Shown: positions 9,055-17,804 of the stretch, in pieces
How the letters are laid out: each line of letters starts with the position of its first letter
How positions within the stretch are numbered: the stretch's first letter is position 1
Translations under genes and position numbers: made by a program
Notes under the pieces: model-generated
The model's input: the letters and a program-made list of their open reading frames with translations, nothing else
The model's database searches: none
What the model was told of the DNA's origin: nothing
Source: Rickettsiales bacterium
GTDB lineage: Bacteria; Pseudomonadota; Alphaproteobacteria; Rickettsiales; JABIRX01
Length of the DNA stretch: 56,127 nt
Reading direction: 5' to 3'
Assembly (NCBI GenBank): GCA_016778805.1
Contig: JADHOX010000003.1
Location: forward strand, 1-56,127

Positions 9055-10125
9055 TTAATGCATGAAGGCTTTGGTTTTATCTGAAAAACTATCTAAGGTT
9101 TTGGCAAAAGATTTTTTAAAATTCATTTTAACAAAATCTCCTATTTGAATTCTAGCTTCAGCTTTTTTGTCTTTTATAATAACCCATGCCTTATCTTCAA
9201 GAATCTTGTCAGTAACAACAACTTCGCCAATTTTCATTTCCTCAAGTGAAGACGTTTCATCAAAAGGATCTATGTATTCTTCAATGGTGTAAAGATCAAG
9301 TTTTGATCCAGGTTTAATATTGTCGACTTTACCAAGGCTTACTAAAAATATATTTTTCTTACCGTTATTACGTTTTTCTAAAATGTAACCACGTTTGAAA
9401 TTAGCGAAGATGTTTTTTATGGTGTGAGAATGATCTTCTATCGCATCAATAGCAGCTTTTCTTAAAAGTTCATTATCTTCACTTTTGATATTAGAAGGGT
9501 CAATTTTTGATGAAAAAAGGCTTCTATTCTCAATAGCATCTTCAGAACGATATTCTGCGCCACTAAATTCAATTACTTCAATAACTTTTAGTGATGGTAG
9601 TTGAATGATTTTAAAATTACCAGTTACTGATGCTTCATACTTATTTTTTGCAGGAATTCTTACATATGTTCCTGAAGAGCTATCATAATAAGATGAGCTT
9701 GATTGAAATTTATGTTCTAATCCAGCAGATACTATCTTTCCTGTTAAAACATAATCAGCAACTTCAGGTCCAGAATAAATATGATCAGTGTTGATTTCAG
9801 AAAGAGAAATCTCTTCTGTTAGTTTTTCTATGTTATTTCTTTCGGCAATTTCAATTAATTTTGATTCAGCAAGAACATTTTCAATCTTAGCAGAAGATGT
9901 TTTACCAATTGATGCATTTTCAGCTTCAATGATATTATTATTATCTAAATCAAGAATGACTATTTTAGCATTACCTTTCCTTATATCTTCACTAGAAACA
10001 TGATCAGATTTTGGAATCATTGTTTTATGATATAATTCAAAATCTTTAATTTTTGTTGAGCATCCAAAAATTGTGAATGCTAAAAGTATAATACTAAGTT
10101 TTTTTACAATTGAAATCATGGTCAT
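9055..10125 (-). CDS. CsgG/FlgT-like outer-membrane lipoprotein
   Basis: A 356-residue lipoprotein (signal KLSIILLAFTIFGC, lipobox FGC near residue 22). The middle portion resembles the CsgG/LpoB fold: KIVILDLDN, then a protease-subunit-like stretch ADYVLTGKIVSAG and YEASVTGNFKIIQL. The C-terminal third (GYILEKRNNGKKNIFLVSLG, IGEVVVTDKI, IQIGDFVKMNF) resembles the last domain of the flagellar protein FlgT. No flagellar genes are present. It is the last gene after aroC and an LPP20-type lipoprotein. A scaffold or envelope-associated role is likely; the assignment rests on pattern similarity. Confidence 0.65.
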   Translation of the reverse strand: MTMISIVKKLSIILLAFTIFGCSTKIKDFELYHKTMIPKSDHVSSEDIRKGNAKIVILDLDNNNIIEAENASIGKTSSAKIENVLAESKLIEIAERNNIEKLTEEISLSEINTDHIYSGPEVADYVLTGKIVSAGLEHKFQSSSSYYDSSSGTYVRIPAKNKYEASVTGNFKIIQLPSLKVIEVIEFSGAEYRSEDAIENRSLFSSKIDPSNIKSEDNELLRKAAIDAIEDHSHTIKNIFANFKRGYILEKRNNGKKNIFLVSLGKVDNIKPGSKLDLYTIEEYIDPFDETSSLEEMKIGEVVVTDKILEDKAWVIIKDKKAEARIQIGDFVKMNFKKSFAKTLDSFSDKTKAFMH

Positions 10126-10129
10126 ATTT

Positions 10130-11116
10130 TTAGTTAAAACCTAATTGGTTAAAAATATTGTTACTATCATTTATCTTTTTTGCCAGTTTTTTTGACAAGT
10201 TTATTTTGGCTTCTTCATAGCTTATTGATGAAGAGCCGCTAAGGCGCATAAGGCTATTTTTTATGATCTGATTTTTGTTTGTACGAAAAGCTAAGTTAAT
10301 CTCACTTTTTATTAAATATGATCCATAAAGAAATTGTTTGGTTTCCGTTGATGATATTTTTATTAGTACTTCATCAGAGCTATTAGTTTTTTCGGTGTTT
10401 ATTTTAATATTGTTTTTGGCAAATTCTGAAGTAATAACATCTGCAATTAATTGACTATTTTGATCATGCTCGACATAAATTGATAAGTTATTATCTATAT
10501 TTGCGTGATCTAAACTTAACTGATTAAATTTGTTTTTATATTGAGTGATTTTTGTCTTATTTATAGAAATTGAATCTAATATAATTAAATTATCTTCAGC
10601 TTTTGCAATTAATTTTTCAATTTTTAAATATCCAGCTTTTTTTTCAATAGCAACTTGGTATTTTTGTAATGCTATAATTTGATCAATTTGTTTTACTGTT
10701 TGACTAATTTTATCATCATACTGCTTGATCAAGTTTGACCTATCAATACTTACTAGAGTGTAGATTTGATTTGCAACTTGTACAGATTTCTCATTAGTAA
10801 AATTCATAAAGGATATTTTTTTTACCTTACTTTTTACCGATTGAAGAGATGATTCACTGTAATTTGATTGATTATTATAGCTACTCTCTTGCCTTAATGT
10901 TTCCATTGAAGATGAAATATTTACAACAATTTTCTGAGCTAAATTATCTAATGCATTTTGTTCAGCATTTTGAATGTTCATACCATAACCAACGCCATAT
11001 AATTTTATTGAATCATTTTGAGGCGGGTTAATATACCACTTTGGAAGTTCAATAGTTTGATTTTGTGAGCAGTTAACAAATAATAATGTAATAATTATAA
11101 GATAAATTGATTTCAT
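10130..11116 (-). CDS. LPP20-type lipoprotein
   Basis: 328 residues from the ATG at 11116. A longer in-frame reading would run into aroC and is unlikely, because the signal peptide MKSIYLIIITLLFVNC begins here and ends in a lipobox Cys at 16. The following region has the LPP20 pattern: PKWYINPP, LYGVGYG, then alanine-rich helix spacing. The second half is a helical, lysine-rich segment and a beta-rich end (VLIKISSTETKQFL). It starts three bases after the aroC stop and is followed four bases later by the CsgG-like gene, so the two lipoproteins are probable partners. Confidence 0.7.
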   Translation of the reverse strand: MKSIYLIIITLLFVNCSQNQTIELPKWYINPPQNDSIKLYGVGYGMNIQNAEQNALDNLAQKIVVNISSSMETLRQESSYNNQSNYSESSLQSVKSKVKKISFMNFTNEKSVQVANQIYTLVSIDRSNLIKQYDDKISQTVKQIDQIIALQKYQVAIEKKAGYLKIEKLIAKAEDNLIILDSISINKTKITQYKNKFNQLSLDHANIDNNLSIYVEHDQNSQLIADVITSEFAKNNIKINTEKTNSSDEVLIKISSTETKQFLYGSYLIKSEINLAFRTNKNQIIKNSLMRLSGSSSISYEEAKINLSKKLAKKINDSNNIFNQLGFN

Positions 11117-11118
11117 TA

Positions 11119-12192
11119 TTAACCCCTTAATGCTTTTTGTTTTAACAAAGAATCTAAAATACAGCATGCCATCATGGCTTCGGCAACCGGCACAGCTCTG
11201 ATACCAACACATGGGTCGTGTCTTCCTTTGGTAATTATGGTCGTATTTTCTTTATTTTTTGTTATAGTTTTTCTAGGAGTTAAAATAGAACTTGTAGGTT
11301 TTATATGAATTTTGGCTAATATATCCTGCCCTGATGAAATACCTCCAAGAATTCCACCTGAGTTATTTGATGAAAATTGAATATTATGATTTTCGTCAAC
11401 CGAGATTTCATCAGCATTGAAGGCTCCATCAAATTCACTTACATTTTGACCTGCGCCAATTTCAACTGACTTTACTGCATTTATACTCATCATTGCGCTC
11501 GCAATTTTGCTATCAATTTTGTCATATATAGGATCTCCTAGTCCAATAGGTACTCCACTTGCTCTTATTTCGATTTCAGCCCCTATTGATAGACCATCTT
11601 TCCTTATCTTATCCACATAATTTGCGAGTTCTGATTCTTTTGCTGGGTCAGCTGCGAAAAATGGATTATTTTTAATGTCTTTAAAATCCCATTTTGTTTT
11701 GGAGCAATCAATCTCACCAATTTTTGTAACAGCTGCATTAATTGAAATTTTACTGCCTAAAATTTTTCTTGCAACAGCACCAGCAGCAACTCGCATAGCT
11801 GTTTCTCGAGCTGATGATCTACCACCACCTCTATAATCTCTAATACCATACTTATAAAAATATGTTATATCTGCATGACCAGGTCTAAATTTATTGGCAA
11901 TATCTCCATAGTCCTTTGATCTTTGATCTTGATTATAGATAATTAAGCTTATTGGAGTTCCTGTTGTTTTACCTTCAAATACACCTGATAAAATTTCAAC
12001 TTTATCTGCTTCAGATCTTTGAGTGGTAAAGCGTGATTGACCAGGTTTCCTTTGATCAAGAAAGGGTTGGATATCCGTTGTATCTAATGGAATTAATGGT
12101 GGAACGCCATCAATAACGCAGCCAATAGCTGGTCCATGACTTTCGCCCCAGCTTGTATATTTGAAAAAATCACCAAATGAGTTGCTAGACAT
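11119..12192 (-). CDS. aroC: Chorismate synthase
   Basis: Last step of the shikimate pathway: 5-enolpyruvylshikimate-3-phosphate to chorismate, FMN-dependent. Signatures: TSWGESHGPAIGCVIDGVPP at the N-terminus, GTPISLIIYN, the RPGHADITYFYKYG motif, YRGGGRSSARETA, and the late GRHDPCVGIRAVPVAEAM. Length 357 is normal. It heads a three-gene minus-strand operon with two lipoproteins and diverges from folK. It supplies pheA in this window. Confidence 0.97.
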   Translation of the reverse strand: MSSNSFGDFFKYTSWGESHGPAIGCVIDGVPPLIPLDTTDIQPFLDQRKPGQSRFTTQRSEADKVEILSGVFEGKTTGTPISLIIYNQDQRSKDYGDIANKFRPGHADITYFYKYGIRDYRGGGRSSARETAMRVAAGAVARKILGSKISINAAVTKIGEIDCSKTKWDFKDIKNNPFFAADPAKESELANYVDKIRKDGLSIGAEIEIRASGVPIGLGDPIYDKIDSKIASAMMSINAVKSVEIGAGQNVSEFDGAFNADEISVDENHNIQFSSNNSGGILGGISSGQDILAKIHIKPTSSILTPRKTITKNKENTTIITKGRHDPCVGIRAVPVAEAMMACCILDSLLKQKALRG

Positions 12193-12282
12193 TGTATAAG
12201 ATCTGTATATTTTAAAATATTTAATATAGATTAACTGTTTTATATTCGCAAATATAAATAAATATTACCTTAAATTTAACAT

Positions 12283-12807
12283 ATGAAAATTATATTAGGT
12301 CTAGGCAGTAATGTTGGTGATAAAAAATTTTTCTTGAATCAGGCCATAAGATTATTGCAATCAAAACAAATAATATCGAATATTGAACTATCTTCAATAT
12401 ATGAATCTGAAGCATTGCTTCCTGATGGAGCCCCACAAGATTGGAATATGAGTTTTTATAATATGGCAGTTATGGGTGATTGTGAGTTATCACCAAAACA
12501 AGTTTTAACTCAAATAAAGTTGATTGAGCAGGAAATAGGGCGAATAAATAGAGGGTTTTGGTCGCCCCGAGAAATTGATATAGATATTTTACTTTTTGGG
12601 GATTTGAATATTGTAAGTGAAGATTTAACAATACCACATAAATTTTTGCTTGAGCGAGATTTTGCCTTGCTTCCAGTAAATGATCTCAAACCAGATTGGG
12701 TTTATCCTAGAGAAGGTTTGTTTTTTAATCAAAAAATATCTGATATTATTGCAAGAAATTTAGTACAAGCTAATTGCCAAGCTCTTGATCAAGAGGAGGT
12801 CGCATAA
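12283..12807 (+). CDS. folK: 6-hydroxymethyl-7,8-dihydropterin pyrophosphokinase
   Basis: Transfers pyrophosphate from ATP to hydroxymethyl-dihydropterin in folate synthesis. GLGSNVGDKKFFLNQA is the family opening, the Asp pair and basic residues occur in PREIDIDILLFGD, and IPHKFLLERDFALLPV closes the fold. Its last base overlaps the first of folP (TAATG), so the two are translationally coupled. Confidence 0.95.
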   Translation: MKIILGLGSNVGDKKFFLNQAIRLLQSKQIISNIELSSIYESEALLPDGAPQDWNMSFYNMAVMGDCELSPKQVLTQIKLIEQEIGRINRGFWSPREIDIDILLFGDLNIVSEDLTIPHKFLLERDFALLPVNDLKPDWVYPREGLFFNQKISDIIARNLVQANCQALDQEEVA

Positions 12808-13595
12808 TGAAAATAATTGGTATTTTAAATATTACCCCAGATTCCTTTTCTGATGGTGGAAAATTTAATGATAGAGAATCGGCCCTGAGACAGGTCAAAA
12901 ATTTAGTTGATCAAGGAGCTGATATTATTGATGTTGGTGCCGAGTCAACAAGGCCTGGTGCACAAGTCCTGTCCTATCAACAGGAGTGGCAACGGCTAGA
13001 GTCAATATTGTCATATGTTATTGATTATGCTCGAACAAATAATGTTGAAGTTAGCTTAGATTCGTATCACCCTGAAAATATTGCTAAAGGACTCGATCTT
13101 GGTATCGACTATATTAATGATGTTTCAGCAGCTCAGAATGAAGAAATTATTCAATTAGCTTCTGAATCTGGTTGTAAGTTAGTTTTGAATCATAATTTAG
13201 GCATACCAGCTGATAAAACTAAGTTAGTTGATCCGCGAGTTGATATAATAAAATATTTAAACGATTGGTATGAATTAAAACTAGAGAAATTTACTTCCAA
13301 AGGAGTTGATCGAAATAAAATTATTTTAGATGTTGGAATTGGTTTTGGAAAATCCTCAAAACAGTCATTTGAAGTTTTAGAACGTATAGAAGAGTTGAAA
13401 TCATTAGGCTGTGAGCTTTATGTTGGTCATTCAAGAAAATCATTTCTAGCTGATTTTGACAAATATCATTTTTTTAAAAATGAGTTTGTTAATTTGAATG
13501 GAAGTAAAGATTATTTGACCGATGTTTTAACTAAATACCTATCAGATAAAATTGATTATGTTAGAGTTCATGATGTCAAATTAGCAAAGTCATGA
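12807..13595 (+). CDS. folP: Dihydropteroate synthase
   Basis: Condenses the pterin pyrophosphate made by FolK with p-aminobenzoate. Motifs are GILNITPDSFSDGGKF (4-19), DVGAESTRPGA, NDVSAA, and GHSRKSF with the basic loop near residue 210. Length 262 is normal. A strong Shine-Dalgarno (GAGGAGG) lies inside the end of folK, about eight bases before the ATG. The pathway is represented here by folK-folP only. Confidence 0.96.
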   Translation: MKIIGILNITPDSFSDGGKFNDRESALRQVKNLVDQGADIIDVGAESTRPGAQVLSYQQEWQRLESILSYVIDYARTNNVEVSLDSYHPENIAKGLDLGIDYINDVSAAQNEEIIQLASESGCKLVLNHNLGIPADKTKLVDPRVDIIKYLNDWYELKLEKFTSKGVDRNKIILDVGIGFGKSSKQSFEVLERIEELKSLGCELYVGHSRKSFLADFDKYHFFKNEFVNLNGSKDYLTDVLTKYLSDKIDYVRVHDVKLAKS

Positions 13596-13643
13596 AAGTT
13601 TTAGCAAAATGAATCAATACTAAAAATCTTTTATTTAGTATAT

Positions 13644-13808
13644 CTAATTTTGTTTTGTGTTGCTGAGCATTAAGTTCTCAATGATTTTTTTTGACTCATT
13701 GTTAAAACTATGAGTCGTATATTGGTAATCTTCATTAGAAACAATTAAGGTACCATTTGGCATACAAGAAACTAATAATGTTAATAAAATTATTAGATAA
13801 TATTTCAT
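13644..13808 (-). CDS. Miniature lipoprotein, 54 residues
   Basis: Frame of 54 codons beginning MKYYLIILLTLLVSC, lipobox LVSC with Cys at 15, and a mature part of 40 polar residues (SNEDYQYTTHSFNNESKK). Its start overlaps the stop of the preceding small lipoprotein by four bases (ATGA), a hallmark of translational coupling. It is the third gene of an LPP20-led lipoprotein operon. Function unknown. Confidence 0.7.
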   Translation of the reverse strand: MKYYLIILLTLLVSCMPNGTLIVSNEDYQYTTHSFNNESKKIIENLMLSNTKQN

Positions 13809-13942
13809 TTTAATTCATCAAACATATCGTCAACAGTTCCTACTTTTTGATCAAGAATGTTACCACCTGAATGTTTTTCAATTATTCTATCTTTTGAACA
13901 AGATGATAATATTAAAGCTAATGAAATAAGAAGGGCTTTCAT
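13805..13942 (-). CDS. Miniature lipoprotein, 45 residues
   Basis: Starts one base after the stop of the LPP20-type gene and reads MKALLISLALILSSC, lipobox LSSC with Cys at 15, then a 30-residue mature peptide (HSGGNILDQKVGTVDDMF near the end). It is coupled to a third small lipoprotein by an ATGA overlap. The three-gene order of LPP20 plus small lipoproteins recalls the lipoprotein operon around Lpp20 in Helicobacter; relatedness is inference. Confidence 0.7.
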   Translation of the reverse strand: MKALLISLALILSSCSKDRIIEKHSGGNILDQKVGTVDDMFDELK

Positions 13943-13943
13943 T

Positions 13944-14513
13944 TTATTCAGCTTTGAGTTCGTTATTAAGATCTACAAATAAATCTTTAACAGCATCTTG
14001 AGCTTGTTGGATGTTTTTTCTTGATAAGTTCGCAGAGGCTACAGTTGAATCAATGATTTGTTGGTTCTTGTTAAGATGATCAGCTATCATTTGATTGTCG
14101 ATAGACATATGAATATATAATGTTCCGTCTGCAGGATCTTTAAACATATTAACTCTTCTTGCGCCAGCTAAAGGAACTTCTTTTACTAAGTTTTTTGTAG
14201 CTTGAGAAAAAACATTCTCGACTTCATTTAATTCACCAATTTTTGCTTCTCTTAAAGCATCTTTAGTAAGCCTAGAAACAACAGTCTCTATTTGTGCAGC
14301 AATATTCGCTCTAGCATCAGCTTCAGCTTTAGGGATTTGGAATTGAAGTCCACCATTACTTCTCGGCGCAATCCCAACAGCTGAAATTGTGCCTTCAATA
14401 TGAGGGTTTAAAACCCAGTTTGGTAAATTGTCTAATTGAGATTTAGGTTGTTCTTGTTTTTCAGAACAAGAGATAATTAAGCTAAGAAGAGATATTGATA
14501 TAATTTTAAACAT
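13944..14513 (-). CDS. LPP20 family lipoprotein
   Basis: 189 residues. Signal peptide MFKIISISLLSLIISC with Cys at 16, then the LPP20 pattern LPNWVLNPHIEGTISAVG, followed by AEADARANIAAQIETVVS, and a helical end. Members of this family are outer-membrane lipoproteins; in Vibrio the related FlgP acts with flagella, but no flagellar genes are seen here. It shares the W-x-x-N-P and VG motifs with the lipoprotein at 10130-11116, so the window holds two LPP20-type loci. It is the first gene of a three-lipoprotein operon. Confidence 0.78.
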   Translation of the reverse strand: MFKIISISLLSLIISCSEKQEQPKSQLDNLPNWVLNPHIEGTISAVGIAPRSNGGLQFQIPKAEADARANIAAQIETVVSRLTKDALREAKIGELNEVENVFSQATKNLVKEVPLAGARRVNMFKDPADGTLYIHMSIDNQMIADHLNKNQQIIDSTVASANLSRKNIQQAQDAVKDLFVDLNNELKAE

Positions 14514-14605
14514 TTTTCAAAGTAATTTTTTTTGATAATTACTGTTTTTGATTTAAAAAATCAATTATTAATTATTTATGTAATTTTCAAATCTTTGCTT
14601 TTTTT

Positions 14606-15961
14606 ATGTCCTCCATTAGTTTTCAAGTCTTAAACCCATATAATAATATTTTAGAGGCGCAGTTTGATTTTGAAACAATTGATCAAGCTTTATTCAAGGC
14701 CAATGATTTGAACAAAGTATTTAATGTTTGGCGCAATTTTAGTATTAATGATAGATCTAATTTAATTGCAAAGTTTTCTGAGTTTTTAGAAGATAATAAA
14801 ACGGAAATTGCCAAGTTGATATCAACTGATATGGGTAAGCCAATTATGCAATCTTTTGTTGAGATAGAAAAGTCGATTGATTGTTGTAAATTTTATATTG
14901 AAAATATTGAAAATATCCAATTAAGATTAAAACAACCTCAGTTTTTCCATGAGCCAATTGGAGTTGTACTCGGAATCATGCCTTGGAATTTTCCTCTATG
15001 GCAGATTATAAGATTTCTAATCCCTGCAATAATATCTGGAAATGTATGTTTGATAAAACCAGCTTATAATTGTTTTAGAATAGCAAATTTTTTACTTAAG
15101 TTTTTTGAATCAGGAATAATAAAGTTTTTCGATATCGTTATTACTGAAGATGTTGTAACTGAAAAATTGATAGTTAATGAAATTATTAAAGGAGTCTCAT
15201 TAACTGGTTCTGTATCTGCAGGTCAAAAAGTTGCCAATTTAGCAAGTCAAAGTTTTAAAAATTTAGTTTTAGAACTTGGTGGTTCTGATCCTTTTATAAT
15301 TTGTAAGGATGCAAACCTTAACAAGGCAATAACAAATTTAGTTTCTGCAAAATTCTTAAATTCTGGTCAAACTTGTATAGCACCAAAAAGGATATATTTT
15401 GAAGCTGATATTTTTGATGAAGCAATGAATCTATTTGTTAAAAAAACTGAACAATTCATCAGATTTGGTGATCCAATTGATAAAAAGGTAAATTTTGGTC
15501 CAATTGCCAGATTAGATATAAAGTTACGATTAGATCATCAAATTAAAAGTGCTGGGCTTGCAAAACAAAATATTGTTTATAACCGATCAGATATTACAAA
15601 ATGTAAAAATTATTTTGCACCTTTAGTAATTGATGCACGTAATTTTAGTCACGATCATATCCTTTTAAAAGAAGAAGTGTTTGGTCCTGTTGCAGTTTGC
15701 AGATCTTTTTCAAATATTGATGATGTTATTAATGAAGCAAATGAATCTAGTTTTGGTTTAGGGGCTTCCATTTGGACAAATAATCCAGAAATCAAAAATT
15801 TTGCTGCTAAGAATCTTGATCATGGTATAATAGGTATTAACTCTACAGTTAAATCTGATCCCAAATTACCTTTTGGAGGTAGAAAGAACTCTGGTTTTGG
15901 AATTGAACTTGGTATCGATGGTGTACTAAGTTTTACAAATTATAAAACAATTATTCAGTGA
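14606..15961 (+). CDS. NAD(P)-dependent aldehyde dehydrogenase, succinate-semialdehyde type
   Basis: Oxidises an aldehyde to the acid. The active-site Cys is in SGQTCIAPKR (Cys 257) and the general base Glu in LELGGSDPF (Glu 223); MPWNFPLWQ and SLTGSVSAGQ are the cofactor-binding signatures. The end PFGGRKNSGFGIELG is typical of succinate-semialdehyde dehydrogenase and its close relatives. At 451 residues it is a compact member of the family. It is followed six bases later by an unknown lipoprotein on the same strand. Substrate specificity cannot be told from the sequence. Confidence 0.9.
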   Translation: MSSISFQVLNPYNNILEAQFDFETIDQALFKANDLNKVFNVWRNFSINDRSNLIAKFSEFLEDNKTEIAKLISTDMGKPIMQSFVEIEKSIDCCKFYIENIENIQLRLKQPQFFHEPIGVVLGIMPWNFPLWQIIRFLIPAIISGNVCLIKPAYNCFRIANFLLKFFESGIIKFFDIVITEDVVTEKLIVNEIIKGVSLTGSVSAGQKVANLASQSFKNLVLELGGSDPFIICKDANLNKAITNLVSAKFLNSGQTCIAPKRIYFEADIFDEAMNLFVKKTEQFIRFGDPIDKKVNFGPIARLDIKLRLDHQIKSAGLAKQNIVYNRSDITKCKNYFAPLVIDARNFSHDHILLKEEVFGPVAVCRSFSNIDDVINEANESSFGLGASIWTNNPEIKNFAAKNLDHGIIGINSTVKSDPKLPFGGRKNSGFGIELGIDGVLSFTNYKTIIQ

Positions 15962-15967
15962 TTGATA

Positions 15968-17269
15968 ATGCGTCTAATAAATTTTGTTATTTTACTAATT
16001 TTAGTTTCTTCTTGTAGTAACAAATATGAATTAAATTTTAAAGATAAACAAGATATATTGAGAGTCGCAAAATCTGAGGAGTTAATTGAGGAAAGGCAGG
16101 TGCAGGCTGGTGGTTATAGTTTAGATGATAAATATAATTTAATTAAAACCCGGTTCGAAGATAAGTTTTTTTTAAAGCCAAGTAATAATGTTTTAAGATA
16201 TTATTTTAAAGATTATGATCAGCAGATAGCTGTTATAGATGAAACAGTTTTTTATCTTTTTTATTTAGCAAATATGGCATTGGCTTTTGATGATGACAGA
16301 TTTCAAATCGAGTTATCAAAAACAGTTGATGATATAATTCAAACAGATCATCTAAACGGTTATGATGGTTTTTTGCCCAGATCAGTGATATTAAACGATG
16401 ATGAAAAAGGGCTAGATATTTATCCCGATGAAATTCATAGTAATAGCTATAGTTTGCTAATGTTTGGTTATTATTTTGCTTATAATGCTTCAACTAATGA
16501 AGAGACCAAAGCTCTTATTGTCAATCACATTGAAACAATAGCTTCATATTATTTAAAAAATGATTTAGCTTTAATTGATAATGAGGGAAAAGAAATTGAG
16601 GTAAGTAATTTAAATGCTCGTCATTTAAGCCGGGAATTAGATGCTTTGGTTATTTTTGAAACTGCTGCAAAGCTTGCATCTTCAACTGATAGTCACAAAA
16701 TATTTAAAGCAAAAGTAAATCAACTTAAGGACAAAGGATATATAAAGTGGAATAAATTTGTTAGATTTCAGTTTTTAAATTTTACTATTCCCTCTCATTC
16801 TTCTAATTGGCTTAATTTGATAAGATTATATAGTTTAAGCAAAATAACTGATGAGCAAATTTATTATCATAACTTCAAAAAGCTTTATAATAAGTTAGAA
16901 AAAGAGAAAAATCCTTTTTTTGATGCTCTTTATCTTGAGGTTTTTGGAGAAAGTGATTTAAGTAAGAAAGCTAACATTGAGTATTATTTAAATACCTTTC
17001 CTATTGAGCTCGATAATAGTGAGGTCATATCCTCTTACAATAATAAGAACTTAAAACTTTTTCCAATGATTGTAAAAAATCATCAAAAAGCTGAAGTAGT
17101 TAACCCTTTGCCGATTTATCAAAGACCTCTTGTTTATTTTGAATGGAAGTCAAATCAACAAAGAATTGATGGAAATTGGGGGCAAAAAGGTAATGTTTTG
17201 TTTTCTGGTCTTGATTTTTTGGTACTTTATTCGATGTATATGAAGTTAAATTCGACTAATGATAAATAA
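15968..17269 (+). CDS. Lipoprotein of unknown function, about 433 residues
   Basis: The ATG at 15968 gives MRLINFVILLILVSSC, a lipoprotein signal with Cys near 16; a TTG two codons upstream is an alternative. I do not recognise the family. The mature part is rich in helices and aromatic residues (FYLFYLANMALAF, SLLMFGYYFAYN, HLSRELDALVIFETAAKLA), a pattern that could fit an alpha/alpha-barrel of the six-hairpin glycosidase type, but no catalytic signature is evident. It is transcribed with the aldehyde dehydrogenase. Confidence 0.7.
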   Translation: MRLINFVILLILVSSCSNKYELNFKDKQDILRVAKSEELIEERQVQAGGYSLDDKYNLIKTRFEDKFFLKPSNNVLRYYFKDYDQQIAVIDETVFYLFYLANMALAFDDDRFQIELSKTVDDIIQTDHLNGYDGFLPRSVILNDDEKGLDIYPDEIHSNSYSLLMFGYYFAYNASTNEETKALIVNHIETIASYYLKNDLALIDNEGKEIEVSNLNARHLSRELDALVIFETAAKLASSTDSHKIFKAKVNQLKDKGYIKWNKFVRFQFLNFTIPSHSSNWLNLIRLYSLSKITDEQIYYHNFKKLYNKLEKEKNPFFDALYLEVFGESDLSKKANIEYYLNTFPIELDNSEVISSYNNKNLKLFPMIVKNHQKAEVVNPLPIYQRPLVYFEWKSNQQRIDGNWGQKGNVLFSGLDFLVLYSMYMKLNSTNDK

Positions 17270-17294
17270 TCCTAAATGTTAATAGCTTGGTTTG

Positions 17295-17323
17295 TTGACA
17301 TTAGATTTATTACATAATATAAG
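17295..17323 (+). promoter_or_regulatory. Consensus-like promoter of tRNA-Ile
   Basis: A perfect TTGACA -35 (17295-17300), a 17-base spacer, and TATAAG (17318-17323), five of six to the -10 consensus. The expected start is around 17330, a few bases before the mature tRNA 5' end at 17338. It is the strongest promoter match in the window. Confidence 0.8.
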
Positions 17324-17337
17324 CTGATCTCCCTTTG

Positions 17338-17414
<77 letters not shown>

Positions 17415-17421
17415 TTTTTTT

Positions 17422-17763
17422 ATGTTATCAAAAAAGTATAAAGGCCTTTTCGCCGAACTTTATGCTGCTTTTTTTCTAAGATTAAAATTTTATCAGATTT
17501 TAAAGTTAAGATTTAGGTCAAGTTTTGGAGAAACAGATATTATTGCCAAAAAAAAAGATGTTATAATCTTTGTTGAAGTCAAATATGTTGTTTCAGATAG
17601 ATATTTGTATAAAGCTTTAAAAACCTCGAATTCATCAAGGTTAATCAATAATGCTAAGTTTTTTGTGTCAAAAAAACACTTAGATAATTTTAGAATCAGG
17701 TTTGATATAATTTATGTTTATGATAAAATGAAAATTAGGCACTTGAAAAATGTTTATTTGTAG
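17422..17763 (+). CDS. YraN family (UPF0102) nuclease-fold protein
   Basis: 113 residues with the restriction-endonuclease-like core of the family: GLFAELYAAFFL helix, FGETDIIAKK with Asp 39, and IFVEVKY with Glu 52 and Lys 54. These form the D-(E)xK site. The biological role of YraN is poorly defined; a link to DNA processing is often assumed from the fold. It begins right after the tRNA and may be transcribed with it. Confidence 0.9.
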   Translation: MLSKKYKGLFAELYAAFFLRLKFYQILKLRFRSSFGETDIIAKKKDVIIFVEVKYVVSDRYLYKALKTSNSSRLINNAKFFVSKKHLDNFRIRFDIIYVYDKMKIRHLKNVYL

Positions 17764-17804
17764 ACATAATGATCGAGGTTTAGGAAATTAATACTAATAG
17801 CTTT

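Noticed and set aside
10130..11212. Longer 360-residue reading of the LPP20-type lipoprotein
   Set aside because: The extra 32 residues overlap aroC, contain no signal sequence, and bury the real lipoprotein signal that starts at 11116.
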